Shown here: positions 16,139 to 23,978 of the stretch, piece by piece
How positions within the stretch are numbered: position 1 is the stretch's first letter
Layout: each line of letters opens with the position of its first letter
NCBI GenBank assembly: GCA_964448015.1
Contig: CAYUUV010000009.1
Coordinates: 1-31,331, forward strand
DNA length: 31,331 nucleotides
From: JACKGS01 sp964448015
GTDB taxonomy: Bacteria > Patescibacteriota > Saccharimonadia > Saccharimonadales > UBA7683
Reading direction: 5' to 3'
The notes under the pieces: model-generated
The model's database searches: none
What the model saw: the letters and a program-made list of their open reading frames with translations, nothing else
Told to the model about the DNA's origin: nothing
Position numbers and translations under genes: made by a program

Positions 16139-16363
16139 CTCTGTTATTGCCTTATGACTTTTCAGTGCCTTAAGATCATGTTCTCGTTTCACACTTTCTG
16201 ACCGGCTCTCAAACTCCTCTTGGTACAATAATTCTACTGGGCGGAATGCTTTCGTAGATTTTACTTGACCTGTTTGGTGCCGAATTAACCGATTCGTTAT
16301 ATTATTTGTTTGCCCAATATAGTATTTATTATTAGACAGCCGAAGAATATATACGTAGTACAT
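16106..16363 (-). CDS. Single-domain GIY-YIG endonuclease running into tRNA-Glu
   Basis: 85 aa, a complete GIY-YIG domain: MYYVYILRLSNNKYYIGQT (GIY..YIG), then RLIRHQTGQ and the basic ESRSESVKREHDLKALKSH with a likely catalytic Glu. Such stand-alone proteins (UPF0213/YhbQ-like) are common in CPR genomes. The last residues (EIIHSGDGPVV) and the stop are encoded by the direct repeat, with the TAA lying in the tRNA D arm. The gene sits between two copies of the tRNA-Glu 5' part, so it appears to be the cargo of a 350-bp insertion. Transcribed in the same direction as the tRNA. Confidence 0.85.
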   Translation of the reverse strand: MYYVYILRLSNNKYYIGQTNNITNRLIRHQTGQVKSTKAFRPVELLYQEEFESRSESVKREHDLKALKSHKAITEIIHSGDGPVV

Positions 16364-16396
16364 GTGTTTCTTAATTATAAAGGTTCTCAGCTCTGT

Positions 16397-16446
16397 TGTC
16401 CCGATCGCAGTGTAGCGTAGATCCCGATTTATCGGGGTACGGGATG
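16397..16446. repeat. Palindromic repeat abutting the tRNA duplication
   Basis: TGTCCCGAT...CGGGATG with inner ATCCCGAT/ATCGGGG stems. It belongs to the dispersed family but its usual GGGATGACA end is replaced by the start of the direct repeat, so the element and the repeat are fused at TG. Confidence 0.55.
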
Positions 16447-16488
16447 TCCTAACCGTTAGACGACGGGACCATCACCAGAATGAATAAT
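16445..16488. repeat. 44-bp perfect direct repeat, copy 2 (displaced tRNA-Glu 5' fragment)
   Basis: Contains tRNA-Glu nt 1-26 at 16445-16470, then breaks into the palindromic repeat instead of the anticodon arm. It cannot fold as a tRNA. Confidence 0.95.
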
Positions 16489-16560
16489 GTATCTTTAACC
16501 TGAAGCTACTATAGTAAAAGACTAGAAAACTATATCACAACAGAGGCCAAATTCCAAATG

Positions 16561-17835
16561 CTACTTTATTCCGTGCACCAATGGCAACTGCAGCCAGTCA
16601 GTTGTATAGGCGGGGCTCATTTTTTCCTTTTTAGCCTGCCAGGCTGACTTTCTAACATCAATTGAGCCAACGTGAATCATGCCCTGACCATAACGCAGAT
16701 TGATGACATCTATAGCCTTCATAAACTGCGACCGTCTCCGGCGACGCGAAGGTGACTTTTCTTCGAAAAGATTCATCTGCACTACATCAGATGGGGTAAG
16801 TTGATGAGAAAAAACTCCTGCTTTTGTGTAGTCACAAGCCGGATCGTATAAATCTTTCAAGCCCGCCAGTGCTGCGCTCACCAGTTCGCTTGTGTCATTG
16901 GTTGCAGTAGCAAATCTTACACTCAGAGACCGAGCCGAAGCAACACCTGCCGGATCTTTGTAGCGAACATAAATACCAAATGAGCCAACCGCCTGTTTAT
17001 GGCACCGCAAACGATATGCGGCCTGAGATGCAAAAGATGCCACAGCCGTTTCAAGCTCGTGCATCATCTTGATCGTGTGTCCAAATGACCGTGAAACCAC
17101 GATACTTTTTTGCGGTGGTTTTATGGTCTGGAAGGTATGTACCGGGTTGCCTTGCAGCTCCTGAACAATCACACCTCCGGCACTGCCCAGTTGGGTGCGT
17201 AGCCATGCCCCAGAAGTTTGTGTAAGCTGCAGAGCTGTCCTGATGCCGGCCGATTCCAAACGCACCACGTTTTTTCTACCAACTCCCCATACATCACCCA
17301 CCGCGGTTTCACGCAACACTTTTTCGTAATTTACTGGGTCATGAACTGGATCTAAAAGGCATACTTGCTCATGTTTTTTAGCATAACCACTCGCCAACTT
17401 TGCCAGTGTTTTGGTTGGTGCTATACCAACAGAAACCGGCATGCCGACTGAGCGCATGATCTTCATCTGCAACTCGTGACCCCAGGTTGTATAATCAAGC
17501 GGCGTAAGCTTTGGAAGCTTTAAAAACGCCTCATCTATTGAATAGACTTCCACTTGAGCACTCTCCATATGCAAGATATCTAGAATCCGCTGTGAAATAT
17601 TGCTATAAAGGGCAAAGTTGCTTGAAAAACAGTGCACATTACCGCGTGCAACCACATCACGTATTTGAAAAAACGGTACACCCATTGGAATGCCCAGAGC
17701 CCTCACTTCGTTACTACGCGCAACAACACAGCCATCATTACTGGAAAGCACTAAGACTGGTTGGTGATGTAAATCTGGTCGAAACAAACGTTCGCAGCTT
17801 GCAAAAAAGTTATTGCAGTCAACCAGTGTAATCAT
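16561..17835 (-). CDS. umuC: Y-family DNA polymerase, UmuC type
   Basis: 424 aa, the normal UmuC length. Catalytic subunit of a Pol V-like translesion polymerase. Visible: MITLVDCNNFFASCERLF with metal-binding Asp6, CVVARSNEVRALG, YSIDEAFL (Asp101, Glu102), the little-finger domain and a C-terminal UmuC-specific region. The start at 17835 overlaps the umuD stop as ATGA; a 13-residue upstream extension to 17874 lies within umuD and is rejected. No LexA-type operator is evident upstream of the operon. Confidence 0.93.
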   Translation of the reverse strand: MITLVDCNNFFASCERLFRPDLHHQPVLVLSSNDGCVVARSNEVRALGIPMGVPFFQIRDVVARGNVHCFSSNFALYSNISQRILDILHMESAQVEVYSIDEAFLKLPKLTPLDYTTWGHELQMKIMRSVGMPVSVGIAPTKTLAKLASGYAKKHEQVCLLDPVHDPVNYEKVLRETAVGDVWGVGRKNVVRLESAGIRTALQLTQTSGAWLRTQLGSAGGVIVQELQGNPVHTFQTIKPPQKSIVVSRSFGHTIKMMHELETAVASFASQAAYRLRCHKQAVGSFGIYVRYKDPAGVASARSLSVRFATATNDTSELVSAALAGLKDLYDPACDYTKAGVFSHQLTPSDVVQMNLFEEKSPSRRRRRSQFMKAIDVINLRYGQGMIHVGSIDVRKSAWQAKKEKMSPAYTTDWLQLPLVHGIK

Positions 17836-18134
17836 GTCTTCACCTTGCGAATAACATGTATAACTGTACCCCATAGTTCAAGTGGTTCTTTGTCTGCCTT
17901 TGAAAAACGTATAATTTTCAGTTCCGGATCTTCCCCGCCTGCAACAATAAGATCGTTCTTTTTTGGCCGCACGCTACGGTCTACCATGACAATATCTGCC
18001 GCCAGCAAACCAAGCTCAGGTAAATCTTCCGCAACTCGCATAAAAAAGGTACTTACGGGGTGACTCACCAGCAGCTGATTTAAATCAACCCCTCTAACAC
18101 TACCCGAAATACCAAATCGAAAATCATCCGCCAT
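17832..18134 (-). CDS. umuD: UmuD'-like subunit, short and without the catalytic serine
   Basis: 100 aa. Aligns with UmuD from just after the self-cleavage site: VDLNQLLVSHPVSTFFMRV matches IDLNQLLIQHPSATYFVKA. Where UmuD has GDSM (catalytic Ser60) this protein has EDLP, so the nucleophile is Leu; a Lys is kept near the Lys97 position (PELKIIRF). The whole N-terminal arm of about 24 residues with the Cys-Gly cleavage site is missing. It is therefore encoded directly in the active UmuD' form. The ATG at 18134 has a -10-like TAGAAT 6 nt upstream. Coupled to umuC. Confidence 0.85.
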   Translation of the reverse strand: MADDFRFGISGSVRGVDLNQLLVSHPVSTFFMRVAEDLPELGLLAADIVMVDRSVRPKKNDLIVAGGEDPELKIIRFSKADKEPLELWGTVIHVIRKVKT

Positions 18135-18177
18135 AGCTCCATTCTATACCACCCCACCTGTTCGACGGTGATTTCTT

Positions 18178-18786
18178 TTACGATTTTGTATCTAGTGGTT
18201 GTACTATTTTTGTAAACATCTTTTTCAGGGCTACTAGATTGAGTTCTTCGGCAGCCAGTCGAGATGCCTCGTCATTTTCACGCCCCACTACTTTTGTCCA
18301 ATCAACATCATAGCCCGCATCACGTGCGACGCGCGACCAAAAAATTCGCTGTACTCGCCCATTCCCTTCACGAAATGGGTGGATGTAGTTTAACTGATCA
18401 TAAAAATAGGTCAGGCGTTCAATAAATACGTCGATTGATAACCCTGTAAGATATTCTTCTTCCCTGAGTTCGCTAAAAACAAAATCTAGTGCAAGGCTAA
18501 TTTTACTAACAATTAAAAAGAATTCTGCACCTGTATCATTCTTCTTGATATCAACAACACGAATCACGCCAGCCCAATCATACACACCCTTAAATAGTTG
18601 CTTATGAATAGAAAGAAGCTCGAGGGTGTCGTTCGTTCTTGGTATATGTAGTGATGCAAGCTCGAGTTCATTCGCAAAAACTATTTGCGGCTCAATCTTC
18701 TTTAGTTCATCTGAAGATATCGCACCAAGTAGGTTGCGTAGGATACCCGTTGACGTGTCGATATATGGATCGACAATATTTGACAC
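18178..18786 (-). CDS. Fic domain toxin (AMPylase family)
   Basis: 202 aa. The core motif HPFREGNGRVQR (residues 126-137) is fully canonical (HxFx[D/E]GNGRxxR), with catalytic His126, so transfer of AMP from ATP to a target hydroxyl is expected. The flap region LFKGVYDWAGVIR is also typical. Starts with GTG at 18786, whose G is the last base of the antitoxin TAG stop (TAGTG), so translation is coupled. No DNA-binding or secretion domain is attached. Forms a class I (VbhT/VbhA-like) pair with the small gene upstream. Confidence 0.92.
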   Translation of the reverse strand: MSNIVDPYIDTSTGILRNLLGAISSDELKKIEPQIVFANELELASLHIPRTNDTLELLSIHKQLFKGVYDWAGVIRVVDIKKNDTGAEFFLIVSKISLALDFVFSELREEEYLTGLSIDVFIERLTYFYDQLNYIHPFREGNGRVQRIFWSRVARDAGYDVDWTKVVGRENDEASRLAAEELNLVALKKMFTKIVQPLDTKS

Positions 18787-18962
18787 TACAAAGCTCCGTA
18801 GCGCGCTCGTATTTTTTTTGCAGCTTGCTTTGCAGAAACCTTCCCAACAATATAGTTTTCAGCAATTTCTAGAGAATCTTTTGATACCCTTAAGCCTTCA
18901 AGCCGTTCGTTGGCGACAGCCTGCTGAACACTCTTGGTGCGCTTCATAGCTTGCTTATTCAT
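18786..18962 (-). CDS. VbhA-like antitoxin of the Fic protein
   Basis: 58 aa. Sequence features: ANERLEGLRVSKDSLEIAE, then YIVGKVSAKQAAKKIRARYG, which closely follow the VbhA family (RLEGL.VS ... Y..GK.SA.....IRARYG). Class I Fic antitoxins block the active site with an [S/T]xxxE[G/N] helix; here NERLEG has Asn instead of Ser/Thr but keeps the Glu, which is thought to compete with ATP gamma-phosphate binding. Upstream TATAAT (18974-18969) ends 6 nt before the ATG, so the mRNA is leaderless. Confidence 0.85.
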   Translation of the reverse strand: MNKQAMKRTKSVQQAVANERLEGLRVSKDSLEIAENYIVGKVSAKQAAKKIRARYGAL

Positions 18963-18968
18963 GCTTTT

Positions 18969-18974
18969 ATTATA
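18969..18974 (-). promoter_or_regulatory. -10 box of the Fic toxin-antitoxin operon
   Basis: Perfect TATAAT on the minus strand, 6 nt before the ATG at 18962. The -35 box is unclear (TTGAAG at 20 nt). Confidence 0.55.
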
Positions 18975-19001
18975 CCATAAGCAGAGTGCTGTGTCTTCAA
19001 T

Positions 19002-21161
19002 TTAGACTTTTATGACAGCAAGAGGGAAGCGGAAGCCAAAGGTGCTACCTTTGCCTTCTGTGCTTTCGAAAATAATTGAGCCACCTTGTTCAACAATAAT
19101 CTTTTGTGCCATAAATAAACCGAGACCCGTGCCATCTGGACGCGCCTTACGAGCATTGCCAGCACGGAAAAATTTGGTAAATAATTTGTGCTGCTCGCGC
19201 TTTGGCACACCGATACCAGTATCAACAACTTTGAAGACTACATCTCTTGCATCAACATATAGCTGAATAGTAACCATACCGCCACTTGGTGTGTAATAAA
19301 TAGCGTTATCTACCATATTCATCATGACCTGACGAATCTTGTTGTCGTCCAACTGAACCCGAGGGAAAACACCCGGTGCTTCATACTGCAACGTTATGTC
19401 TCTTGAAGCCGCCATTTCACGTAGTTGGGTAATTTCTTCACCAACAACTTGTGGTAAATCGACTTCCTTTGGCTCTATAACAAACTTGCCGGTCTTGATA
19501 CGTGAGACGTTGAGGAAATCAGCGATTAAATAAACCATACGCTGCGAACTCCCGAAAGCCTCTTTCAATGCCTGCTCTTGCTGAGAACTCACCTTACCAA
19601 GATCACCTTCAAGCATCATGGAAATGTAACCCTTAATAGAAGTTAACGGCGTACGCAGCTGATGCGATGCCATACTAATGAACTCGTCTTTCGCCTCATC
19701 AAGCGCCACCAACTTGCGGTTAGTCTTTTTAACCTCACGAGTCGCTTCTGTCACTTTCTCTTGCAACGTAATATTAAACGCCTGAATTTCTTCAAATCGC
19801 TGTGCATTCTGCAGCGCCACCGCCAACTCATTGGAAGCAATATTTAACAGACCAATATCCTGAGAATTATAAATATTACCACTTTTCTTTGGCCCCAGAA
19901 TCAAGTACCCAATCGTCTCGTCTTTCGTCACAAGTGGCGCAACTACGCTGATATCTTCAACCCTCAAGACCTCCCGAAGTTTCTCTTCCTCTAGTTCGTC
20001 GTACAAAACAATCTTCTTTCCAGCGCTCGCTAAATTGTTCCGGAGTGAACCAGGATCATGCATATGCCAATGCTGTCCTACCAATTCTCCCTCACGCAAC
20101 TTATTGTCACTCTTAACCAACAAAAAAACCATGTACGTTGGGCTAAGTGACTCTGAAAGTGCAGAAAGCGCACCTCTTTGAACCTTCCTTGGATCAACAT
20201 TACCTACAATCACCCCACTCACTTTATCTAGTACATACTGAGAGTCATATGCATCACGGTAAAAAAGCTTATTGGTAGCCTTATCAAAAAATCGCTTTAG
20301 TGGCTGAAATGTAAATGCAGTGGCTACCGCTAGTATCGTATAAACCACCCTCTGCACATACGGTGTATTAGCCTCTTTAAATATAAGCTGATTGACCACA
20401 CTGAACGCAATAAGCCCATATATGGCACTCAAAGATAAGACAGACATAACGTAGCCTACAGATCTCGCGAATATCAATCGAATATCAAATAACCTATGTC
20501 TTATGATGGCATAACTAAAGATTGCTACAAACACAAGTGTAAAAAGTGGGCCGAATTTTGCGGTATCAAAATTACCCAATATTGTAGGCATTATCAGATT
20601 CATCAATAAAACTAAAGATACACTTAAAATGAATCCCCACATTATTATCTGAGCCTGTAGTTTTACGATCACATTTCCACGCTTAATAGCGCTACGAAGC
20701 AAATATATACTAAAAGCTAACAACGCCAACAGAACCGCTGTGTAAACTGTTATCAGCGGTCCGACCGTGAATTCCAAGCCTTTTTCAGTACGGTAAACGG
20801 TCCCGGCAATCAAAGTTGTAAGCGAAAGCATGCCAAATACAACAGAAAGCCCGGTAATATACCATTTAGCTTTTCCAGTGATATTACGACTACGGCTAAA
20901 ACTGTATGAAAATATAGCCACTAACAACAAACACAAAAAACCCGCTAAATACGCCAACCGGTTAGAAACATTATTAACCATCAGCGTAACTGATGTTTCT
21001 TCTACTAAATAATTAGAAATGATCCAGACGCTTACACTGAGAGTTAAGGCAAAAAATATCCTGTTAATTGTTGACCGAGGGGCTCTCAGTAAAGTAAAAA
21101 AGCCAAGAAATACATTGATCACACAGGTAATCGCAATTACTTCCAGCTTTACTATGTCCAT
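19002..21161 (-). CDS. Membrane sensor histidine kinase (7TM-type, GAF, HisKA, HATPase)
   Basis: 719 aa. Residues 1-235 hold about seven transmembrane helices of the HisK_7TM type, and two more hydrophobic segments follow at about 245-300. A GAF-like domain occupies about 320-465, then a coiled coil leads to the H box MASHQLRTPL (His500), N box MVDNAIYYTP (Asn619), G1 DTGIG (647-651), F box KFFR and G2 GTGLG (677-681): a complete, active kinase. The signal is unknown. No response regulator is adjacent, but four single-domain regulators lie 5-8 kb away on the other strand and are possible partners. Confidence 0.93.
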   Translation of the reverse strand: MDIVKLEVIAITCVINVFLGFFTLLRAPRSTINRIFFALTLSVSVWIISNYLVEETSVTLMVNNVSNRLAYLAGFLCLLLVAIFSYSFSRSRNITGKAKWYITGLSVVFGMLSLTTLIAGTVYRTEKGLEFTVGPLITVYTAVLLALLAFSIYLLRSAIKRGNVIVKLQAQIIMWGFILSVSLVLLMNLIMPTILGNFDTAKFGPLFTLVFVAIFSYAIIRHRLFDIRLIFARSVGYVMSVLSLSAIYGLIAFSVVNQLIFKEANTPYVQRVVYTILAVATAFTFQPLKRFFDKATNKLFYRDAYDSQYVLDKVSGVIVGNVDPRKVQRGALSALSESLSPTYMVFLLVKSDNKLREGELVGQHWHMHDPGSLRNNLASAGKKIVLYDELEEEKLREVLRVEDISVVAPLVTKDETIGYLILGPKKSGNIYNSQDIGLLNIASNELAVALQNAQRFEEIQAFNITLQEKVTEATREVKKTNRKLVALDEAKDEFISMASHQLRTPLTSIKGYISMMLEGDLGKVSSQQEQALKEAFGSSQRMVYLIADFLNVSRIKTGKFVIEPKEVDLPQVVGEEITQLREMAASRDITLQYEAPGVFPRVQLDDNKIRQVMMNMVDNAIYYTPSGGMVTIQLYVDARDVVFKVVDTGIGVPKREQHKLFTKFFRAGNARKARPDGTGLGLFMAQKIIVEQGGSIIFESTEGKGSTFGFRFPLAVIKV

Positions 21162-21218
21162 TAACTATTCTTTTCTATATTTTAGATACCCACTTTTATG
21201 AGCTTTTTATATTATTGC

Positions 21219-22031
21219 TTATTTTTCAACAAAGCTCAATGTACACAGTGCATCGAATCCTGCGTCACCTAGCAAAAAATCGTAGGTATCTTGATCATGT
21301 GCTTGCATACTCGCTTCAACCTCATAAACTGGAATGTGTATCAAGCTGTTTGCCTTTGCGTCGAGATATGCAAAAGGTGACTGAACATGTGGTGAAGTGC
21401 GTACGGGTAAATGAATATCGTGCAGGTTCTGCAACGGCTTTGCATCTATTATTGCTATAAGATCGGTATACCCATTTGCATGGCAATATTTATGCAATGC
21501 TCTGTACATAGCAGCGCTCACGAGACCATCGGTTTTTTCACCACGATAGTCGGGTGCAGCAGCTATTGTAGCTATCTCTAATGTCGTTTCTTCAGATCTT
21601 ACTCCAAAACTCTCCAAAACTTGTCGTGGTTCCAGATCAGTAATACCCATTGCACTAACATCATTCGTCGCCTTGAAACCTAAGCTAGAGTTTCTTAATA
21701 TACGCATAACGCCTGCTCGCCGCTTGTCCTCGGTATCGACAACCAGAAAGAATGTACTTGCGTCTTCGTAGGGGCCATACTCTTCTGCCATTAGTTGGGG
21801 GTCGTTTCCAAAATATTCAGAAAAAACCTCAGCCTCAACCGAACGCGCTAGATTACTAAACTCAGAATCGTTATTAATTACCATCAAAGCATATCTTGGC
21901 CCATCGGTTAATGTTATTACCTCAGGAGAGCTGTCTATAAGTACCTGAACGGCAGCTCTCTCTTCATCTATAGACAAGTGCTCGTATGAAGGTGTATGAG
22001 GTGCTTTAGGTACGGGTTCTGTTATAGTCAT
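21219..22031 (-). CDS. GNAT-fold acyltransferase-like protein
   Basis: 270 aa. The central part has the GNAT acetyl-CoA-binding pattern: IATIAAAPDYRGEKTDG (Pro160-Gly169), then AAMYRALHKYCHANGYTDLIAI. The preceding strand STFFLVVDTEDKRRAGVMRI also fits. The substrate is unknown; some resemblance of layout to autoinducer-synthase-like GNATs is possible but not shown. An AGGTAA ribosome site precedes the ATG. It follows the AdoMet-decarboxylase-like gene by 17 nt in one operon. Confidence 0.65.
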   Translation of the reverse strand: MTITEPVPKAPHTPSYEHLSIDEERAAVQVLIDSSPEVITLTDGPRYALMVINNDSEFSNLARSVEAEVFSEYFGNDPQLMAEEYGPYEDASTFFLVVDTEDKRRAGVMRILRNSSLGFKATNDVSAMGITDLEPRQVLESFGVRSEETTLEIATIAAAPDYRGEKTDGLVSAAMYRALHKYCHANGYTDLIAIIDAKPLQNLHDIHLPVRTSPHVQSPFAYLDAKANSLIHIPVYEVEASMQAHDQDTYDFLLGDAGFDALCTLSFVEK

Positions 22032-22048
22032 CGTGATTACCTGTAATA

Positions 22049-22396
22049 CTAAAATTCCTTATAAGCAATTTCAGATGCTTCAAAAAATTCTTTTGTAAAT
22101 TCAACAGCCATTTTTGGATCAAATGCTTTACACGTATATATATCCACACTGAAGAATAGTAGAGGTTGTTCCCAGGCATAGAAATGAGCGCCAGATGTTT
22201 CCCAATGGATCCACGCTGCCTCACCATACGACTCAGAGCGGTGAGTAACCGGTTCTATAAGTGTAATCATCTCTGTGACATCAGACAATTTCTTGAGGTA
22301 TTCTTTAATCTTCTCAGCAGAGACATGTCCAGCTGACTTAGGGTAACCTTCGATTACCAATCGCTGTCGCAAAATTTGTGGTGCTAAATCGTTCAT
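22049..22396 (-). CDS. S-adenosylmethionine decarboxylase-like protein
   Basis: 115 aa. The segment SGAHFYAWEQPLLFFSVDIYTCK (residues 68-90) with AFDPKMAVEFTKEFF resembles the AdoMetDC/SpeD region ESH-x-S-x-HTWPE-x-A-x-VDVFTC. The catalytic cysteine has an equivalent (Cys89), but at the pyruvoyl-Ser position the spacing gives Gly69, with Ser68 one residue early, and the usual His68 is replaced. It may be a divergent, neofunctionalised or inactive family member. AAGGAAA serves as ribosome site; a strong promoter lies upstream. First gene before the GNAT-like gene. Confidence 0.6.
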   Translation of the reverse strand: MNDLAPQILRQRLVIEGYPKSAGHVSAEKIKEYLKKLSDVTEMITLIEPVTHRSESYGEAAWIHWETSGAHFYAWEQPLLFFSVDIYTCKAFDPKMAVEFTKEFFEASEIAYKEF

Positions 22397-22419
22397 AATT
22401 TATTTCCTTACTGGATCTT

Positions 22420-22448
22420 ATATTAGCATAAATGTTATAAATTGTCAA
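22420..22448 (-). promoter_or_regulatory. Strong promoter of the AdoMetDC-like/GNAT operon
   Basis: Minus strand: perfect -35 TTGACA (22448-22443), 17-nt spacer, -10 TAATAT (22425-22420). About 18 nt of leader with a Shine-Dalgarno follow. Confidence 0.75.
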
Positions 22449-22462
22449 TATTATTTATATAT

Positions 22463-22535
22463 ATAAAAAACACCCCCGCAAAACTAGCTGTTCGCTCGAG
22501 GGTGTTCTTAAATTTTTAAAAGATCAACTATACTA
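22463..22535 (-). ncRNA. Candidate small RNA ending in a terminator
   Basis: A promoter (22570-22542) and a terminator hairpin (22506-22469) on the minus strand bracket about 70 nt with no reading frame. The terminator might also be a back-up for the permease gene upstream. Confidence 0.3.
22469..22506 (-). terminator. Rho-independent terminator
   Basis: Stem AACACCC/GGGTGTT, followed on the minus strand by a run of T. Confidence 0.7.
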
Positions 22536-22541
22536 CTTATC

Positions 22542-22570
22542 TTTATACACTACTCATGCTAAAAATACAA
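22542..22570 (-). promoter_or_regulatory. Promoter inside the intergenic region
   Basis: Minus strand: -35 TTGTAT (22570-22565), 17-nt spacer, -10 TATAAA (22547-22542). It faces only the terminator at 22469-22506. Confidence 0.4.
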
Positions 22571-22631
22571 GTGAGATGAGCATTTATTTCATACCAGTGG
22601 GCATTGTAAGTGATTCGGAGATAATAGCATG

Positions 22632-22675
22632 AAAAAAGCCAGTTGGCTCTACGTATAATTACGGAGCCACTGGCT
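22632..22675 (-). terminator. Rho-independent terminator of the permease gene
   Basis: Minus strand: AGCCAGTGGCTC paired with GAGCCAACTGGCT, then TTTTTT. Confidence 0.85.
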
Positions 22676-22766
22676 ACTGTCGTATTTGGCAGGTGTCACA
22701 GCGTCCCGAGTCGCTGTTTTTGTTGACACCTTCCAGACGATTGCTCGCCTCTCGGGAATTCGCTTT

Positions 22767-23834
22767 CTATCCGATGAATGCCTCAGTCAGCTGCGAAGTT
22801 TTGAACTTGAGCCTCACGTAAATGCTCAGTATGACGGCGTACACCACAACCACGGTGGCCATGGCGGCTGCGCCTCCCAGAAACTCAGCGAAACTGAGTG
22901 GCCCGAGGTAGCCAAAGGTCGTCAGTCGAAAAATCATGACCAGCAACCAGTAGACCATGAACTGAAACGCAAGCGAAACAGCCCACAATACGGCAAGATA
23001 CAACACCTCGATAACCACAACCTGATCAACCGTTGCGCCCGCCATCCGAAGCATCACCAAACTCTTTCGAGTCTGGCTCAACCCTAGGAACAGAACGGCG
23101 AGCACGATGATCAAGCTTCCCACGGTCATCAGGCCAGCAATCAGCAACGGCAAGCTACCGCCATTGGTGAGCCAGTACTGAAGGTTGGCATCCTCGAACT
23201 CGGCAGCCGAAAAAACTGCGTACCGAGAGGTGAGCTCAGCGCTTGGCTTTGCTCCCTTCACAAGAATGCCGGTGAAGGTACCGGTGTCGTTGCCCAGCCT
23301 CAGGAACTCGGTTGGAGACAAGAACACCCCCTCCTTACCAAGAGAGGAGGTATCCGCCGTGATGCCGCTGATAATGAACTTCTCGCCGGCGATGATGATG
23401 TGATCATCGATCTGCAGGCCAAGACTCTCATCAACAACGACCCCGTAGGACCCCATCTTCAACTTAGTGGGGGTATCGAAAACAATCGCCGCTCGGTTCT
23501 CACCGTTCGGCAATTCAACCGCGCGGTAGGACCGCGTGAAACCGAATGCTTTTGCTCCCTTCTGGCTCAACTTGTAAGCCAGATCCCGTGGGACGAACGA
23601 GTCGTCCACAAGGTTCTCCGTTCCCTTCTGCAGAACCCAGTAATCCCCAGGGCCTGCAACCTGCTGCAAAGGCCGATTCGGCCCCGCAGCAATCTCATTC
23701 TTCATGTTCGTCATGCCGGCAACAGCGCCACCGCCACACGAAAGGAAGAATGTCAGGATGATCAGCATCGCCTTGTAGGGCGACTTCACCGGCAGCCTGA
23801 ATCTACTTATGACATTACGCCAAACAGAATTCAC
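22767..23834 (-). CDS. FtsX/MacB-like ABC transporter permease, GC-rich
   Basis: 355 aa. One transmembrane helix near residues 22-42 (AMLIILTFFLSCGGGAVAG), a periplasmic or extracellular domain of about 190 residues, then three helices (SLPLLIAGLMTVGSLIIVLAV; VLYLAVLWAVSLAFQFMVYW; AAAMATVVVVYAVILSIYV). The FtsX-type signature SQTRKSLVMLRMAGATVDQV lies after the first of these. No ATPase gene adjoins it, so it may pair with a distant one or act as a sensor. Starts with GTG after GGAG. The gene is visibly richer in G+C (above 50% by eye) with C/G-ending codons than its neighbours, has its own promoter and terminator, and was probably acquired. Confidence 0.8.
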   Translation of the reverse strand: MNSVWRNVISRFRLPVKSPYKAMLIILTFFLSCGGGAVAGMTNMKNEIAAGPNRPLQQVAGPGDYWVLQKGTENLVDDSFVPRDLAYKLSQKGAKAFGFTRSYRAVELPNGENRAAIVFDTPTKLKMGSYGVVVDESLGLQIDDHIIIAGEKFIISGITADTSSLGKEGVFLSPTEFLRLGNDTGTFTGILVKGAKPSAELTSRYAVFSAAEFEDANLQYWLTNGGSLPLLIAGLMTVGSLIIVLAVLFLGLSQTRKSLVMLRMAGATVDQVVVIEVLYLAVLWAVSLAFQFMVYWLLVMIFRLTTFGYLGPLSFAEFLGGAAAMATVVVVYAVILSIYVRLKFKTSQLTEAFIG

Positions 23835-23894
23835 TTTAACTCCATTCGCTCGGATAGAAATTGAATTTGGAATGTACTTCTACGACTGCATATA

Positions 23895-23923
23895 ATTATA
23901 GCATATTTTTATATATTTTACAA
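23895..23923 (-). promoter_or_regulatory. Promoter of the FtsX-like gene
   Basis: Minus strand: -35 TTGTAA (23923-23918), 17-nt spacer, -10 TATAAT (23900-23895); a leader of about 55 nt follows. Confidence 0.65.
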
Positions 23924-23978
23924 TACGCTTTATCTGTTCTACTAGTCGCATCTAAGATCAGAAAATCACAGTAAGAAT

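Larger units (their letters stand above)
16095..16444 (-). mobile_element. Putative 350-bp GIY-YIG element integrated in tRNA-Glu
   Basis: One direct-repeat unit plus the DNA up to the second unit. It holds a new tRNA 5' part, the GIY-YIG gene and a palindromic repeat. The displaced native 5' fragment (16445-16470) remains upstream. The layout matches integrative elements that restore their tRNA target. That it moves is an inference. Confidence 0.6.

Noticed and set aside
17836..17874. N-terminal extension of UmuC
   Set aside because: It overlaps umuD; the ATGA overlap at 17835 gives the standard UmuC start.
5196..18134. Alternative genetic code with UGA as glycine (Gracilibacteria/SR1)
   Set aside because: UGA ends uvrD and umuD at the expected places and conserved proteins have no internal UGA.
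18135..18177. LexA/SOS box before umuD
   Set aside because: Only a half-site GAAC is present; no CTGTN8ACAG or GAACN4GTTC palindrome.
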